From positions 21,875,647 through 21,939,646 of the forward strand of contig CM053260.1 in assembly GCA_028583405.1 (NCBI GenBank): a stretch of 64,000 nt of DNA, read 5' to 3'. The stretch comes from Pogonophryne albipinna (lineage: Eukaryota; Chordata; Actinopteri; Perciformes; Artedidraconidae). This document shows, one piece after another, positions 11,841 to 22,649 of this stretch. The translations under genes were made by a program, and so were the position numbers. The notes below the pieces were generated by a model that was given only the letters and a program-made list of their open reading frames with translations, was not told where the DNA came from and did not search any database. The first letter of the stretch is position 1, and the number at the start of each line of letters is the position of its first letter.

Positions 11841-14500
11841 AAATAATACAAAAACAATCACACATTAAAATATATATACAATATTATATATATATATACA
11901 AGAGAGGGTGTTACAGTCAACAAGATGGAAGAATACCGGTTCAAAGCAGTATTCTCACATTAGTTAAGATTAGCTAAGGCCTGCGTAAGCAATAAACATG
12001 ACAGTCATATGCCTATCTGTCGAGGGGCTGTGTCATCATGCCAATCTTAGGAACATAGCAATCATACCTTCAACACAGTGTCTCATGAGCGTCATCCATG
12101 TAGTCATACATCCGGCTACGTACACAGCTACGTAGGGCCTCTGTTATCATGTGCTACGCTGATATAGAAGGAATATTCAGTATTTTCCCAATAAGGTACA
12201 ATACGCACAGTCTGTAACAAACATAGCAAAAGGCAGCAGCTGTGAAACATGTTTTATTGTATCATTTAGAGCAGTGTCCTCACAACATTTTATGTTTTCC
12301 ACCATTTGCATAATTCCACAGTGATTAGTCAGCTGTCAGAAATGTGGTCAGTCCCAAACATCTCTGAGGACATGGGTCACTGTGCACGAGGTCCAGGATG
12401 TAAATCAATGATACATTACTGCTGGCTGACTAACTGACATGGAGCTTGTCCCACACTATCTTTTTGAAGTGGAGTCTGGACTACATATGTCAAGTGCATT
12501 TATCATTAGCAGAGGGCTTAAGCTGTAAACAGGCCACATCATTACCAAGTCTAATTACATTTGGGTCCAAGGTCTCACTGCAGTCAGGCACAGGCACTCA
12601 CACAAGGGCACACTTACAAACACATGCACACAGTTTCCAGTGCAAGAAAAAGGCAGAAAAACAACCTCGACGCCACTTAAACAACAGCTAAATGGATAGT
12701 TTGGATGTTTTGAAATAGGGTTGAGTCAATTCATTAAAGAAGATGACAGTCAACATGTTTACAGTTTTGAGAAGAAGGCAGGATAATGGGCAGTGTACTG
12801 CTTTGCTGGGGGAAGAGAGAAAATGTATTTAAGCCGCCCACAAAATGTGCTTAATTTTTTATTTCGACTAAAACTATAATTTTACCTTGCAGATGTAAAC
12901 TACTCTTCCAGTCAGTTGGTTTGTTATTGTGTGACGTTGGTGAACTAACCAAAGGCACACAATAACAAACCCCGCCGTGCTCTGCAAGGGAAAATTACTT
13001 TTTATGTCAAAAGAGTTTGGTAGCTTTGGGGAAAAGCATAGATATCAGCTTCAGTTTCGAAAAGCATTTGAAACTAAATTATATTGATAAGGTGGGCATT
13101 TCTTTCAGGTGGCTGATATTATGTTTTGCATTGCTTAGTTTCCAAACTGGAGGCATGCCATCTTCCATCTATATTTGTACGTAATACACTTGAGGACAAC
13201 CCTACTTCAAAACATCCAAAGTATCGCTTTTTAAGGGTAACCTGTTACTGCTTACCTATTCACTTTTTTTCCCCCCGTAAGTGCTGATGCTAATCACATA
13301 AGCATGTAGAAATGCAACCCTTGTTTTCTGACATTATTTGGAGTCCAAATGTTGCAACTGGTCAATATGTGTATCAGGATAGAGATTAGAGTGCAGTATG
13401 AAGCCACTAAGTGTTACTGCGTAGCTCCTCATATTGATACTCTCATGTCCGAGCAGGTGACACCAACAGCACCAGAGGCGTGGTGCGACTAGACAACTCT
13501 GTATTACACCTCAGACTTCATCAGAGTGGAAGCTCTGGATAATGATCTGATGCACGATGAGTAGCACCATGATTATCACTGACAGTGTGATGAAAAGAGT
13601 GCCGTGATGGCAGAAGCTATGGAGAGAGAAGGAAAGACAGAGTGAGAGTAACGTAGACACAGAGAGAGGAAGAAGTGGATAGAGTCTGTAACAAGCGTAT
13701 TGAATAGATTCGATAACAAAGTCTGGCATGGAACCATCTTAATCAATTAGAGTAAGTGAGAGAACGGTTGATCGAGAGAGATGTGTATGCGGTTAATAAA
13801 AATATCTATTTCAGCAGAAATCATAATCAATACGCCCTTTTATAGATCCGGTTTGCAAACAGTGAGACGTTCTCATGTGCTTGATAATGCGACCAAAATT
13901 ATTGCCCCTCCGTCTCCGTCTCCCTGCTCTTTTTTCGGTCTCTTTCCTCGTTTCCCCGTCTCATACACCCTCGCCGAGACAATATGACATGCGATGAATA
14001 TAATTGCAATAATGCAATTTGGGTCGGAGGCGGATTGAGAGAATAATTGGACTCAACCCCACCAAAGTGACAGGCTAATGATTTAGCATGGCCACTGGCT
14101 ATTGTGAGAAGCGAGGGCTTTCAACGCTACTGAGCTAATTTCCTCTGATGATGGTCTTAGCGCGTTGTCTTTGTGTCGGCACAGAGGAGCGCATGGCCAT
14201 GAGGCGGACAGCTAGATGATGTAACCCACCCACCCAATGCCAAACAAACACATGTCTCTTGTCTGAGTGAAGCCACCCACTGTTCTCATTTACTTCATGC
14301 ACAAAATGGGGCTTATTTGAGGGAAAGATAAAGCAAATCCCAGAGAAAGACCAAGTCCAAAAACAGGCCTTATCTTTATTCACTTTCCCCAGACACATGA
14401 GCTCCATAGGAGACCAAAGAGAGTTGCCAAGAGGAGAGAAAGCATTAGCATAGCCATGATAGCTAATTGCGAAATCTTACAGTAAGGCAAGACCCAGGCT
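11841..14500. other. Gene-free region
   Basis: Non-coding. It contains the hairpin listed separately. A complex block at about 13990-14420 (AATTGCAATAATGCAATTTG, GCTAATGATTTAGCATGG) could be conserved non-coding DNA. No gene was recognised. Confidence 0.5.
12878..12996. repeat. Nested inverted repeat, MITE-like hairpin
   Basis: Outer arms AATTTTACCTTGCAGA (12878-12893) and TCTGCAAGGGAAAATT (12981-12996) differ at one base. Inner arms GGTTTGTTATTGTGTG (12918-12933) and CACACAATAACAAACC (12956-12971) match perfectly. The centre TTGGTGAACTAACCAA is again partly self-complementary. The arms are separated by diverged DNA, as in an old foldback element. Confidence 0.8.
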
Positions 14501-14606
14501 TAATTCGATTAGTCCATTTAGCTTAGGAACCTTCCTAACGCAGTGAAATGACCCGGAAGTCCCTCAGTGGCAGCCATGATAAGTGCCGTTCGAATTCTCT
14601 AGATCA

Positions 14607-15430
14607 GGGGTTCCCAACCTTTTTTCCCAAGAGCCCCCCCAAATGACTCCTGTTGGAAGTTGCGCCCCCCCCACACACACACACACGCACAAGGGGGGGG
14701 GGGGGCGCAACAGCAGTAATTAAAGTTTAAAAGTCTTAAAATGCTACAACTACTGTCACAAACTGGATGAATGTGAAGTATGTTGTTAAAGGAGGATGAA
14801 AGTGTAATCAAGGAGCACTATTGGAGTGACTTTGATGGTTATTGGACTCAGGATTAATTCATTTGGATTCCCGCTGTATGAAGAAATTAAAGGACGGCGC
14901 AAGAAACAATTCACAAAGGGATTAAACTGTTTAAAACACATGCTCAAAGTAAGCCGGATTTTGCCGATGTGTTTATGTGGATTCAAAAGTCTACAAAATG
15001 GAGGAGACCGATCTGATCGGAGCAACTGTGACAAATAATCCAACTGAAACCGGCATGGACAATGACTATGTTTGAAAGATGCGTTTATCCAGAAAAGCCT
15101 GGTTTGGACACTTTATGGGCAGAAGAAACATTTATATTAAAGAAATAATTATACATTTCTGTCTTTGTATGCCTTTAATAGCTACTAACTTGAATTTTTA
15201 TTAACATTAATTAATCAACTATTTTTTATATTTTATTGTAATGTAGAGATAAGGCTTTTAGTGACAATAATGTATTGCCTTACAATTATATGTAAAAAAA
15301 AAATGTAAAAATAAATAAATAAAAAACTCTAAATATGATATTTGGCCTCAAATCATCTGAGGCCTGGCGCCCCCCTCTGCGATCTTTGATGATAGGAAAG
15401 GAGCTTTCAAACTCCAAAGCTTTATAACCT
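14607..15430. mobile_element. Possible hAT-like element, left end only
   Basis: CAGGGGTTCCCAACCTTTTT at 14607 is a classic hAT/Charlie-type terminus, followed by C-rich segments (GCGCCCCCCCC). No matching right terminus was found. The right limit is set only by the reappearance of TTTAGCTTAGGAACC (15433), which also lies left of the element (14517). If these flanks belong together, an older repeat was split by the insertion. Confidence 0.4.
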
Positions 15431-16460
15431 CCTTTAGCTTAGGAACCACTGGACCTCCCTTGACGAAAGGAGAGGAGAAAATGCTTGCAGCCGCAGCATT
15501 TGCCATCACAACAGTCGGCCGTTCACGGAAACAACCGATTATGACAGAGAAATTATATCATGAAAGTTACGGTGCTTATTAAGCATTTTAAAACGTATGT
15601 GGTAAGTTGCCAAAGTGCTTTTTTTTTTAACGTTCATCAGTATTATAATCAAAAAGAGAAATATGAACGTTAGTTTTTACTGAAAAGATCAAATAAAGTC
15701 AAGATTTCACAGTCTTTACTGAGCTGTGTGGGGTTTGTTCAACTTTTAAAAGATGTTTGACTGGTGATATACACAGTGATAGATGTTAAGGACTAACGTT
15801 TATAATAAATACATTTGTATTGATTTTAAGATATTTTCATAGTTCATACAATCATACTGGGATCATTTGTATTAATCTGGACCGGAGGGAGAGGGTGATA
15901 ACGAGCATAAGTTCCACTTTCCTTTTTTATTTCAATTCCAACTTTGGTCATGAAGAATATGTTTCTCTGTTGTCCACGTTCATAAAGCAAACAGCATCAG
16001 AGCACGGTGCAGAGTCTCTAGATGAGTCCGTCGTTCTTATTAAACATCCATGTTGTAGTCCGCTGTATAGAAGAAAACTGTAATTTCCATAGTTTCCCCA
16101 CAGCAGCAGACGCACATTCATGACGTCCGCTGGCGCATCATAAACACGTCGGATAGTGAAAGTGCAGTTCGATTCTCTAAAGTACCGCAGTCTCTTCTCC
16201 TAAATCCTTTTGAATTCTCCTATCCACTATCCCTTAACCCCGTGACGTTTCACTCAGAGGTCAAGGAATAGACGATAGGGTTAGACGTTAGGAGCTGATT
16301 TTTGGATTATCCGACTGCAACCCAGACTTAAAATGACTGCAGCAACTGCAGCCAGTTGGATGTGAAGAAAACGTGTTTGAAGCTTTATATATACAATCTA
16401 TGGTTTGAAGTAGAAATGATGCTGCTTTCATACAGTACAATATGCCAAAGCAATGTGTGT
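15431..16460. other. Repeat-like flank, no gene
   Basis: GTGCAGTTCGATTCTCTA (16163) resembles GTGCCGTTCGAATTCTCT (14583), suggesting parts of one degenerate dispersed repeat. No coding sequence was recognised. Confidence 0.35.
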
Positions 16461-17422
16461 GATGTATCAACCCAGTCTCACGGCATTTCGTGTTATAGTC
16501 ACGACATTTAATGAAATCCGGAAAAAAAATTGTTTTAAAAGAAAATAATACTTAATTCCGAGCGCTCTTGCTTTTCTCTTTGAAAGTCATCACATAACTG
16601 CATTGTAATACACGGCTCGGCTGCATTACATATTACAGATCTGCCGTAGTTCTTTATTTATAGAGCCCTGATGAGAAGACCTTTGGAAAAACTGAAGAAA
16701 TGCCGCCGAAACTGAATACTTGACGTGGATCACAAATATATCAGCAATTAAACAACATCTTCAATTTCTCTTCACACAATACGTCTCCTTGCAGTATCAA
16801 CACTAATTCGGCTGACTTTTACATTTGATCTAATTCACAGATAGGTTATATTTACACCATAACGGTGCACAGCTGATATAAAAGGACTTGTAGTTTTTAA
16901 AGATATTACTGATTTTCTTTGAATGTAAGAATGTAAATACTGAGTCTGAAATAGTATAGCAATATGCTGTAAAATTATGTGAAAGCATGAATAAAACTAC
17001 ACATCTTCAGATGTTGTACATACATAAGTGTCCTACACTAATAATACAAAGTTATTATGGCTACCTTGTGTGCACCGCCTAGTGGTTAAAGCACGTTATT
17101 GAATTATTGTTTTTATGTGTTATATTTGATGAAAAAAATATTAAGAGTACATACTTTCATAGGGGGAAAGTAGAAGGTCAATGATAGAAATATAGAATAT
17201 AAAAAATCAAGAAGATACTGTAAGTGATCTCTACAATAAAACAGTTTAGTGCAGGTAGGATGTACAAAGATATTAGTAGGAGGATGTGCAAAACAAAAAA
17301 ACGAATTAACCTTTATTTAAACATTAAATAATACTTTAGATTAAGGTCTTCTTTTAAAAAAGAAAAAAGCTTTGGGGGTATCAACAGATAAATATTAAGC
17401 CTGACAAAGTACTTAACGTCTA

Positions 17423-17870
17423 TTATAAAACGGACAAGTCAAATCAAGCAATCTGATTGGTTCTTAGCCGTGATATACTGAGCGTATACCACGGGTAGAA
17501 TTGTAAGTTACTTTTTACAACAAGTCAGTATCCCTCCACGTCTGAGAAAAACAGTATACAGTTGGGCTGAAAAGCAAACTTCCTGCAGTTTGCTTTTCAA
17601 ATTGGAACAAGAAAGCAGCGGAGAAGTAACGGGGCAGAAACCCTCCTTTTTACGCAGCGGTCCAGACATAGACATCAAACGGCAAAACATATTCAGTGTG
17701 CAGTTCCTTTGGCATTAGGGCAGGGATATCTAGATACTTTCCAAGGTTTGACATAATGAGTTGTGCTACTTTTAAAGCAAGCAACAATGTTTTCAAATCT
17801 GTAATCAAAGAGGTCCACAAAAACGCTATCGACCAATCAGATTGCTTGATTTGACTTCTCAGTTTTATAA
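17423..17870. mobile_element. Nested TIR element, 448 bp
   Basis: The left end TTATAAAACGGACAAGTCAA and the reverse complement of the right end, TTATAAAACTGAGAAGTCAA, then share ATCAAGCAATCTGATTGGT. This makes a TIR of about 39 bases with three mismatches. The target duplication is unclear. Inside is a hairpin, GAAAAGCAAACT (17569-17580) against AGTTTGCTTTTC (17587-17598). A motif CCGTGATATACTGAGCGTAT at 17469 resembles the palindrome at 18541-18630, so 17423-18635 may be one composite element. Confidence 0.7.
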
Positions 17871-17965
17871 ATATATTTACATTTCTTCCGTTACGAAACA
17901 AACTTACAAAGCATAAGATGTAAACATTTAAGATTAACTTCGACCTCCGGGGGGGGGTCTTACTA

Positions 17966-18340
17966 TGGAGGAGTGGATTGAGGAGTTCCTATCTCCAGAA
18001 AAAAAAGCACCTAAACGACGACATGCAGAGCTACGTGAAAAGCAGGTAGACCAACTGGAAAAGTACCACCATTCAAAAGCTTTCTGGTGCGGGTCTTGAA
18101 ACAAAGCAGAGAAATTATGACCGTTAGTGGCCACAGGTGCGAAAGCTCTCTCCAGAGCTACTGGAAGCCGAATCTCGGCGACCGGAGATAGTGGAGAAAT
18201 ATTCTCGCCACGCCAAGCAACAGCCTAGAACAACCTCAACCTATACAAGTAACCTCGTAAGCCATGCTACTGATGCTGGACAGGTTTTCAGTGGGTGCAC
18301 AATAAACGGCAACATACAAATGAATGTAAATAAATAGCCA
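17966..18340 (+). pseudogene. Gene-like fragment inside element B, unknown protein
   Basis: Two plus-strand open stretches follow one another. 17966-18100 encodes a charged peptide starting MEEWIEEFLSPEKKAPKRR, ending KAFWCGS-stop. 18137-18337 encodes LSPELLEAESRRPEIVEKYS and ends GQVFSGCTINGNIQMNVNK-stop. The last motif recalls the GCTINGNV-type tails of some fish proteins, including NLR/pyrin-associated ones, but I cannot name the source. AATAAA-like words (CTAATAAAAAC, 18470) follow. It may be the 3' part of a captured gene or a decayed transposon ORF. The frames are disconnected, so it is probably not functional. Confidence 0.35.
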
Positions 18341-18540
18341 AATAATGGATCAACGCTCTCTGTCTAATATGTTCGCTAGCTGTTAGTGTTGTTGCATAGC
18401 AACCACCTCACACTATGTTTCGTGCAGAAGGCAACGGAGGGACTATTTTATTTTGAACATCATTATTTACTAATAAAAACTATTTAAATTAGAGTGTGTA
18501 TTTTTCTTTCATATTGCCACACTTGGTAACCGTTTTATAA

Positions 18541-18630
18541 AAGCAATAGCTCACTTCAGGCCGTGATATATGCTCATTATATCACATGATATAATGAGCA
18601 TATACCACGGCCTGTCGTGAGCTATTGCTT
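18541..18630. repeat. 90-bp near-perfect palindrome
   Basis: Arms 18541-18584 and 18587-18630 (44 bases each, four mismatches) flank a 2-base centre. The left arm begins AAGCAATAGCTCAC and contains GGCCGTGATATATGCTCATT. This foldback structure is typical of a MITE remnant. Confidence 0.92.
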
Positions 18631-18644
18631 AAATATATTGCTTT

Positions 18645-18900
18645 CCTGCAATGTTAACTATGTTGAAGCACTTATTTTAACTGATATTATACATATGAAT
18701 TATACTCTTATGTATGTAGATAGTATAAGAAATGTGCAGAATATGACAGTTTAATGGTGGAGGTATACACACATATTGATAGATGTCTTGTTGAGGAACC
18801 TCAGCTGCGACCCAAGTTTTTCATTCATTGCATAACTACACCGTAGTTGTGTATATGATATGTCAATAAACCTTAGAAAATCTTGAAATCTTGAAAGGGA
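18645..18900 (+). repeat. LINE-tail-like block shared with element A
   Basis: 18645-18822 matches 5250-5430 closely. It continues into TGTCAATAAACCTTAG and a short (AAATCTTG)n tail, which looks like the 3' end of a LINE inserted in the common ancestor of both elements or in each. Confidence 0.55.
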
Positions 18901-19912
18901 TGTGCAAAATAGCCATTATACAGTCTTTAATGAACTATTAGTAGAGAATAACGAGTAATGAACATACTTTATTACTCGTTTCCATTCATGTCAATTGCAG
19001 ATAAATGTTTAGTCTTCTCAAGCACCAACTATCAAATATCTCTCCTGATTGTTGGCACTTGACAATCACCTTCCCTGAATTTTACTCCGGTGTAACTAAA
19101 GTCTGATTCAAGGGTTGTTTATATTTCACATTATTAATCAGAATCTGCAAAGTAACTCAAATAAGTGTAGTGGAGTAAAAATACCAGGTTAACCTCTGAA
19201 TTGTAGTGGAGTAGAATTACAAAGTAACAATGAGCTGTCATGTGGGTATTAATGCTGCGCATTATGGACACAAGCGATTTTCACCCATTTATTAATTATA
19301 TGTTTTACATTTGATAACACCAATGTGTTTAATACTGGCACTTCTAATTGTGGGAAAAACGAAAACGTTCAGTAGAGACGTCCCATAGAACATTTTGTAG
19401 TGTAGTTCTGGGGGGGCGTTCGATTCCAGTTTTGGATAGTCTGGCGTGGTTTCGTTCCATTTCAAACAGCTGTTTGACGCTCGGCGTAACCTTGGCGCAC
19501 TGCCACTCCAACATCCAATCCCAGAGCTTGAAGATTAATCACGGGGACAGTAGTCCTAAACGATAGCTGGGGATTATGGGTAGTGTAGTGTCTTCGGCCA
19601 TCCTAAACTCAGAAATGTTTTTCGGATTTCGGCCCATTCCCAAACCGCCCCCTACACCCTACCCCTCCGTTTGCGCGTTCACGCAGAGGGTCCGTCATAT
19701 TGAGGGCTGTTCCAAAGCAACGAGTGTGGAGCGGTGTGGAGGGGGAGTGAGTGGGCTATCAAGCCCTCAAACAGCAAGTCTGCATCGGTGCAGACTTGAG
19801 ACCGGTCTCTACCTGACCGGTCTCAACTCTGTGTCTGTCCGTCAGGAAACAAGCTGTTAACAAGTAGTTCCAGCAAACATCCACTGATAAACTGCGATGT
19901 TAACAACCTCAT

Positions 19913-20774
19913 GATGAACAACTTTCATTGTTATGCGGATGATACTCAACTATATTTATCAATCAAGCCTGATGAAATTAATGATCTAAATAAAATTCAA
20001 GACTGCCTTAAGGACTTAAAAACGTGGATGACCTTACATTTTTTGATGTTAAACACGACCAAAACTGAAGTTATTGTACTTGGCCCGAAGAATCTACGAA
20101 ACAAATTATCTAAAGATATACTAACTATGGATGGCATTAATTTGGCCTCCAGTGAGACTGTAAGGAATCTTGGTGTTATATTTTATCAGGATTTATCCTT
20201 TAACGCCCACATAAAATCAATTTCAAGGACCGCCTACTTCCATCTACGTAACGTTGCAAAAATCAGGCATATCTTGCCTCAAAACGATGCAGAGAAACTA
20301 GTCCATGCATTTGTTACTTCAAGGCTGGATTATTGTAACTCCTTATTATCAGGGTGTACCAAGAAGTCAGTCAAGTCGCTTCAGCTGATTCAAAATGCTG
20401 CAGCTCGTGTACTAACCAGAGTTAGGAAAAGGGACCACATTACTCCTGTTCTGGCTGCCTTACACTGGCTCCCTATAGAACACAGGATAGAATTTAAAAT
20501 TCTTCTTCTCGCCTACAAAGCCCTTAATGGGCAGGTGCCATCTTACCTTAAAGAACTCATTATACCCTACTGTCCTATTAGGGCATTGCGTTCCAAGAAT
20601 GCAGGGTTGTTGGTTGTTCCTAGAGTCTCTAAAAGTACAATGGGAGCCAGAGCCTTTTCTTATCAAGCTCCACATTTGTGGAATCAGCTTCCAGTTTGTG
20701 TTCGGGCGGCAGACACCCTATCCGTTTTTAAGAGTGCGTTTAAGACCTTCCTTTTTGATAAAGCTTATAGTTAG
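19913..20774 (+). pseudogene. L2 reverse transcriptase, C-terminal fragment, open
   Basis: About 287 codons without a stop, ending DKAYS-stop at 20774. They begin at the catalytic box (NNFHCYADDTQLYLS) and continue through thumb motifs: MLNTTKTEVIVLG, RNLGVIFYQDLSF, VTSRLDYCNSLLSG, QNAAARVLTR, ITPVLAALHWLPIEHRIEFK and APHLWNQLP. The N-terminal endonuclease and fingers/palm are missing because of 5' truncation. The apparent start codon lies in the target duplication, so it is not a real start. An intact frame indicates a fairly recent insertion, but it has no activity without the rest. Confidence 0.95.
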
Positions 20775-21378
20775 GGCTGATTAGATTCAGCCCCTAGTTT
20801 TGCTGATATAGGCTTAGTTTGTCGGGGGACATCTTACTTCTTCCTTCTCTCTGTCTATACCTGTGTACTCTCATGTTCCGATTAACCCAGCTTCCCCAAA
20901 TGTCTTTCTTTTTGGTGTCTATATACGCCGGGATCCGGAGTCATGGATGATCCTGCGGTCCTGTGTCCTGCATCGCGAGCCCTGGATCTTGAGTCGTGGC
21001 TGTGGTCCTGGATCATAGGTCCTGGATGGATATCCTCGTGGATTCATCTTCCTATTATACACACACATGCATTTCCAAACATTTGGACTACCTATGTTGC
21101 AAATGTATTATCTTTTCAATTTACACACAGCATCTATTGCACGTCTGTCCGTCCTGGGAGAGGGATCCCTCCTCTGTTGCTCTCCCTGAGGTTTCTCCCA
21201 TGTTTCCCTTTAAACTGTGGGTTTTCTCCGGAAGTTTTTCCTTGTACGATGTGAGGGTCTAAGGACAGAGGGTGTCGTATTGTCATACTGGTATTCTGTA
21301 CACACTGTGAAGACCACTGAGACAAATGTAACATTTGTGATATTGGGCTATATAAATAAACATTGATTGATTGATGAT
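19913..21378 (+). mobile_element. 5'-truncated L2-clade LINE, 1466 bp
   Basis: Encodes the C-terminal part of an L2-type reverse transcriptase, then a 3' UTR with GGATCCCTCCTCTGTTGCTC, GGTTTTCTCCGGAAGTTTTT and a GGGCTATATAAATAAACATT end followed by a (TTGA)n tail, as in teleost L2 elements. The target duplication AACCTCAT lies at 19905-19912 and 21379-21386. It sits within MITE unit 1, so it is younger than that MITE and than element B. Confidence 0.93.
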
Positions 21379-22649
21379 AACCTCATATGTTTTTAACTTA
21401 GGATCATACCTGTGTTTAGTCTATAAAAAGGTAAATGTGTGCATTTTATTATAAAGTTGTGTATATTTACAGACTGTTGCAAAAACAAAGCTTATAAACA
21501 TCAGGTTTAAAACTAAAAGAGCTTTCCAAAAAAGTAACACAATGAAAGATGTTTGGAGTTTTATTTGAGTTATTAATTTAAACTTTTTGTCTAAGAGATG
21601 CTGATTTGAAACCGTTGTTACATACAGTTACAGCATTTCCTGTTTCTGCCGGAGAGAGGGGAGGCCGTCCCAAAGCTTGCCGCTTATACCCTTAACCCTT
21701 AATGGAGGGAACTTCATTCAGCTGTGAGTGTGGCTACAGACGGAGTTCACTCCGTCACGGAGGGGTAGGGTCGAGGAGGTGATTTGGGATTGGGCCAGTG
21801 TATCGCAATGATGCTCTGAGGCCCATTCCCAAACCGCCCCCTACACCCTACCCCTCCGTTTGCGTGTCCACGCGGAGGGTCCGCCATATTAAGTGCTGTT
21901 CCAAACCAATGAGTGTGGAGCGGTGTGGAGGGGGAGTGGGCTATCAAGCCCTCAAACAGCGAGTCTGCATCGGTGCTGACTTGAGACCATAGACTGTATA
22001 CCCTTAACCCTTAATGGAGGGAACTTCATTAGCTGCGAGTGTGGCTACAGACGGGTTCACTCCATCACGGAGGGGTAGGGTCGAGGGAGTGGTTTGGGAT
22101 TGGGCCGAAATGTCCCTTATCCTTATCCTACGTCTGTTTCCGGTTATTTTTATTTTGAAATTCAGTTCCTGACGGACGCCAAAAAAGCCAGAGATTATGG
22201 AATTAAACAAATAAATAAAAACAAGGATAATTGTGTGTTATTGGTGAGTAAATAACAGTGTGTTATTTAGAAAAGAATAACAAATTAGAAGGAAAAAAAG
22301 ATTTAAAAAAATACAGATTTCAGTATTCTGAGGCTCTGAGCCCCATTTCTTTTCCTCACAGACGGCAACAAAAGTCTGACATTATACGATTTAAAATAAA
22401 AACAATAATCGTGGCTTGATATTGAGTAAGAACATGTTTTTATGAACCCCACAGCTTCCAGTCTTCAAAGACCCGAACGGACAAAAAGACGTGCTGCAGG
22501 CACGAAACACATACCAATAGAAATACATTGCTTTTAAAATCGTTCTGTGTGACACGAAAAAAAGGGGGAAATCGTGTTGGTGAACACGAATCAATAGATT
22601 AAATGTCGTGACTATAACACGAAATGCCGTTAGACTGGGTTGGATGTAT

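Larger units (their letters stand above)
19619..22106. mobile_element. MITE dimer (GGCCCATTCCCAAACC family) with L2 inserted
   Basis: Unit 1: left end GGCCCATTCCCAAACCG at 19631, right end ATTTGGGATTGGGCC at 21782-21796. Unit 2: left end at 21820, right end GTTTGGGATTGGGCC at 22092-22106. Both share the interior GAGTGTGGAGCGGTGTGG and TGGGCTATCAAGCCCTC, and the right-side TACCCTTAACCCTTAATGGA. Unit 1 is split by the L2 (19913-21378) and unit 2 is an internally deleted 287-bp version. GAAATGT at 19612-19618 and 22107-22113 may be the target duplication of the whole dimer. Confidence 0.8.
16468..22642. mobile_element. TIR DNA transposon 'B', 6175 bp including nested insertions, 7-bp TSD
   Basis: TIRs of 45 bases (16468-16512 and 22598-22642) differ at one base. 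They begin CAACCCAGTCTCAC and continue with GGCATTTCGTGTTATAGTCA. A perfect 7-bp duplication GATGTAT lies at 16461-16467 and 22643-22649. The first 14 bases match element A, and the later TIR has the same CGTGT-WATA-ACG architecture. Collinear blocks shared with A: 18645-18822 with 5250-5430, 19235-19560 with 5780-6240, 22165-22255 with 6265-6345. The A blocks are adjacent where B is interrupted by 19619-22106. No transposase recognised. Confidence 0.92.

Noticed and set aside
17041..17100. tRNA-derived SINE suggested by CCTAGTGGTTAAAG
   Set aside because: Only one box-like phrase. No convincing second promoter box, tRNA fold or tail.
20943..21254. Open frames downstream of the L2 stop codon
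   Set aside because: They lie in the typical L2 3' UTR and have no protein character.
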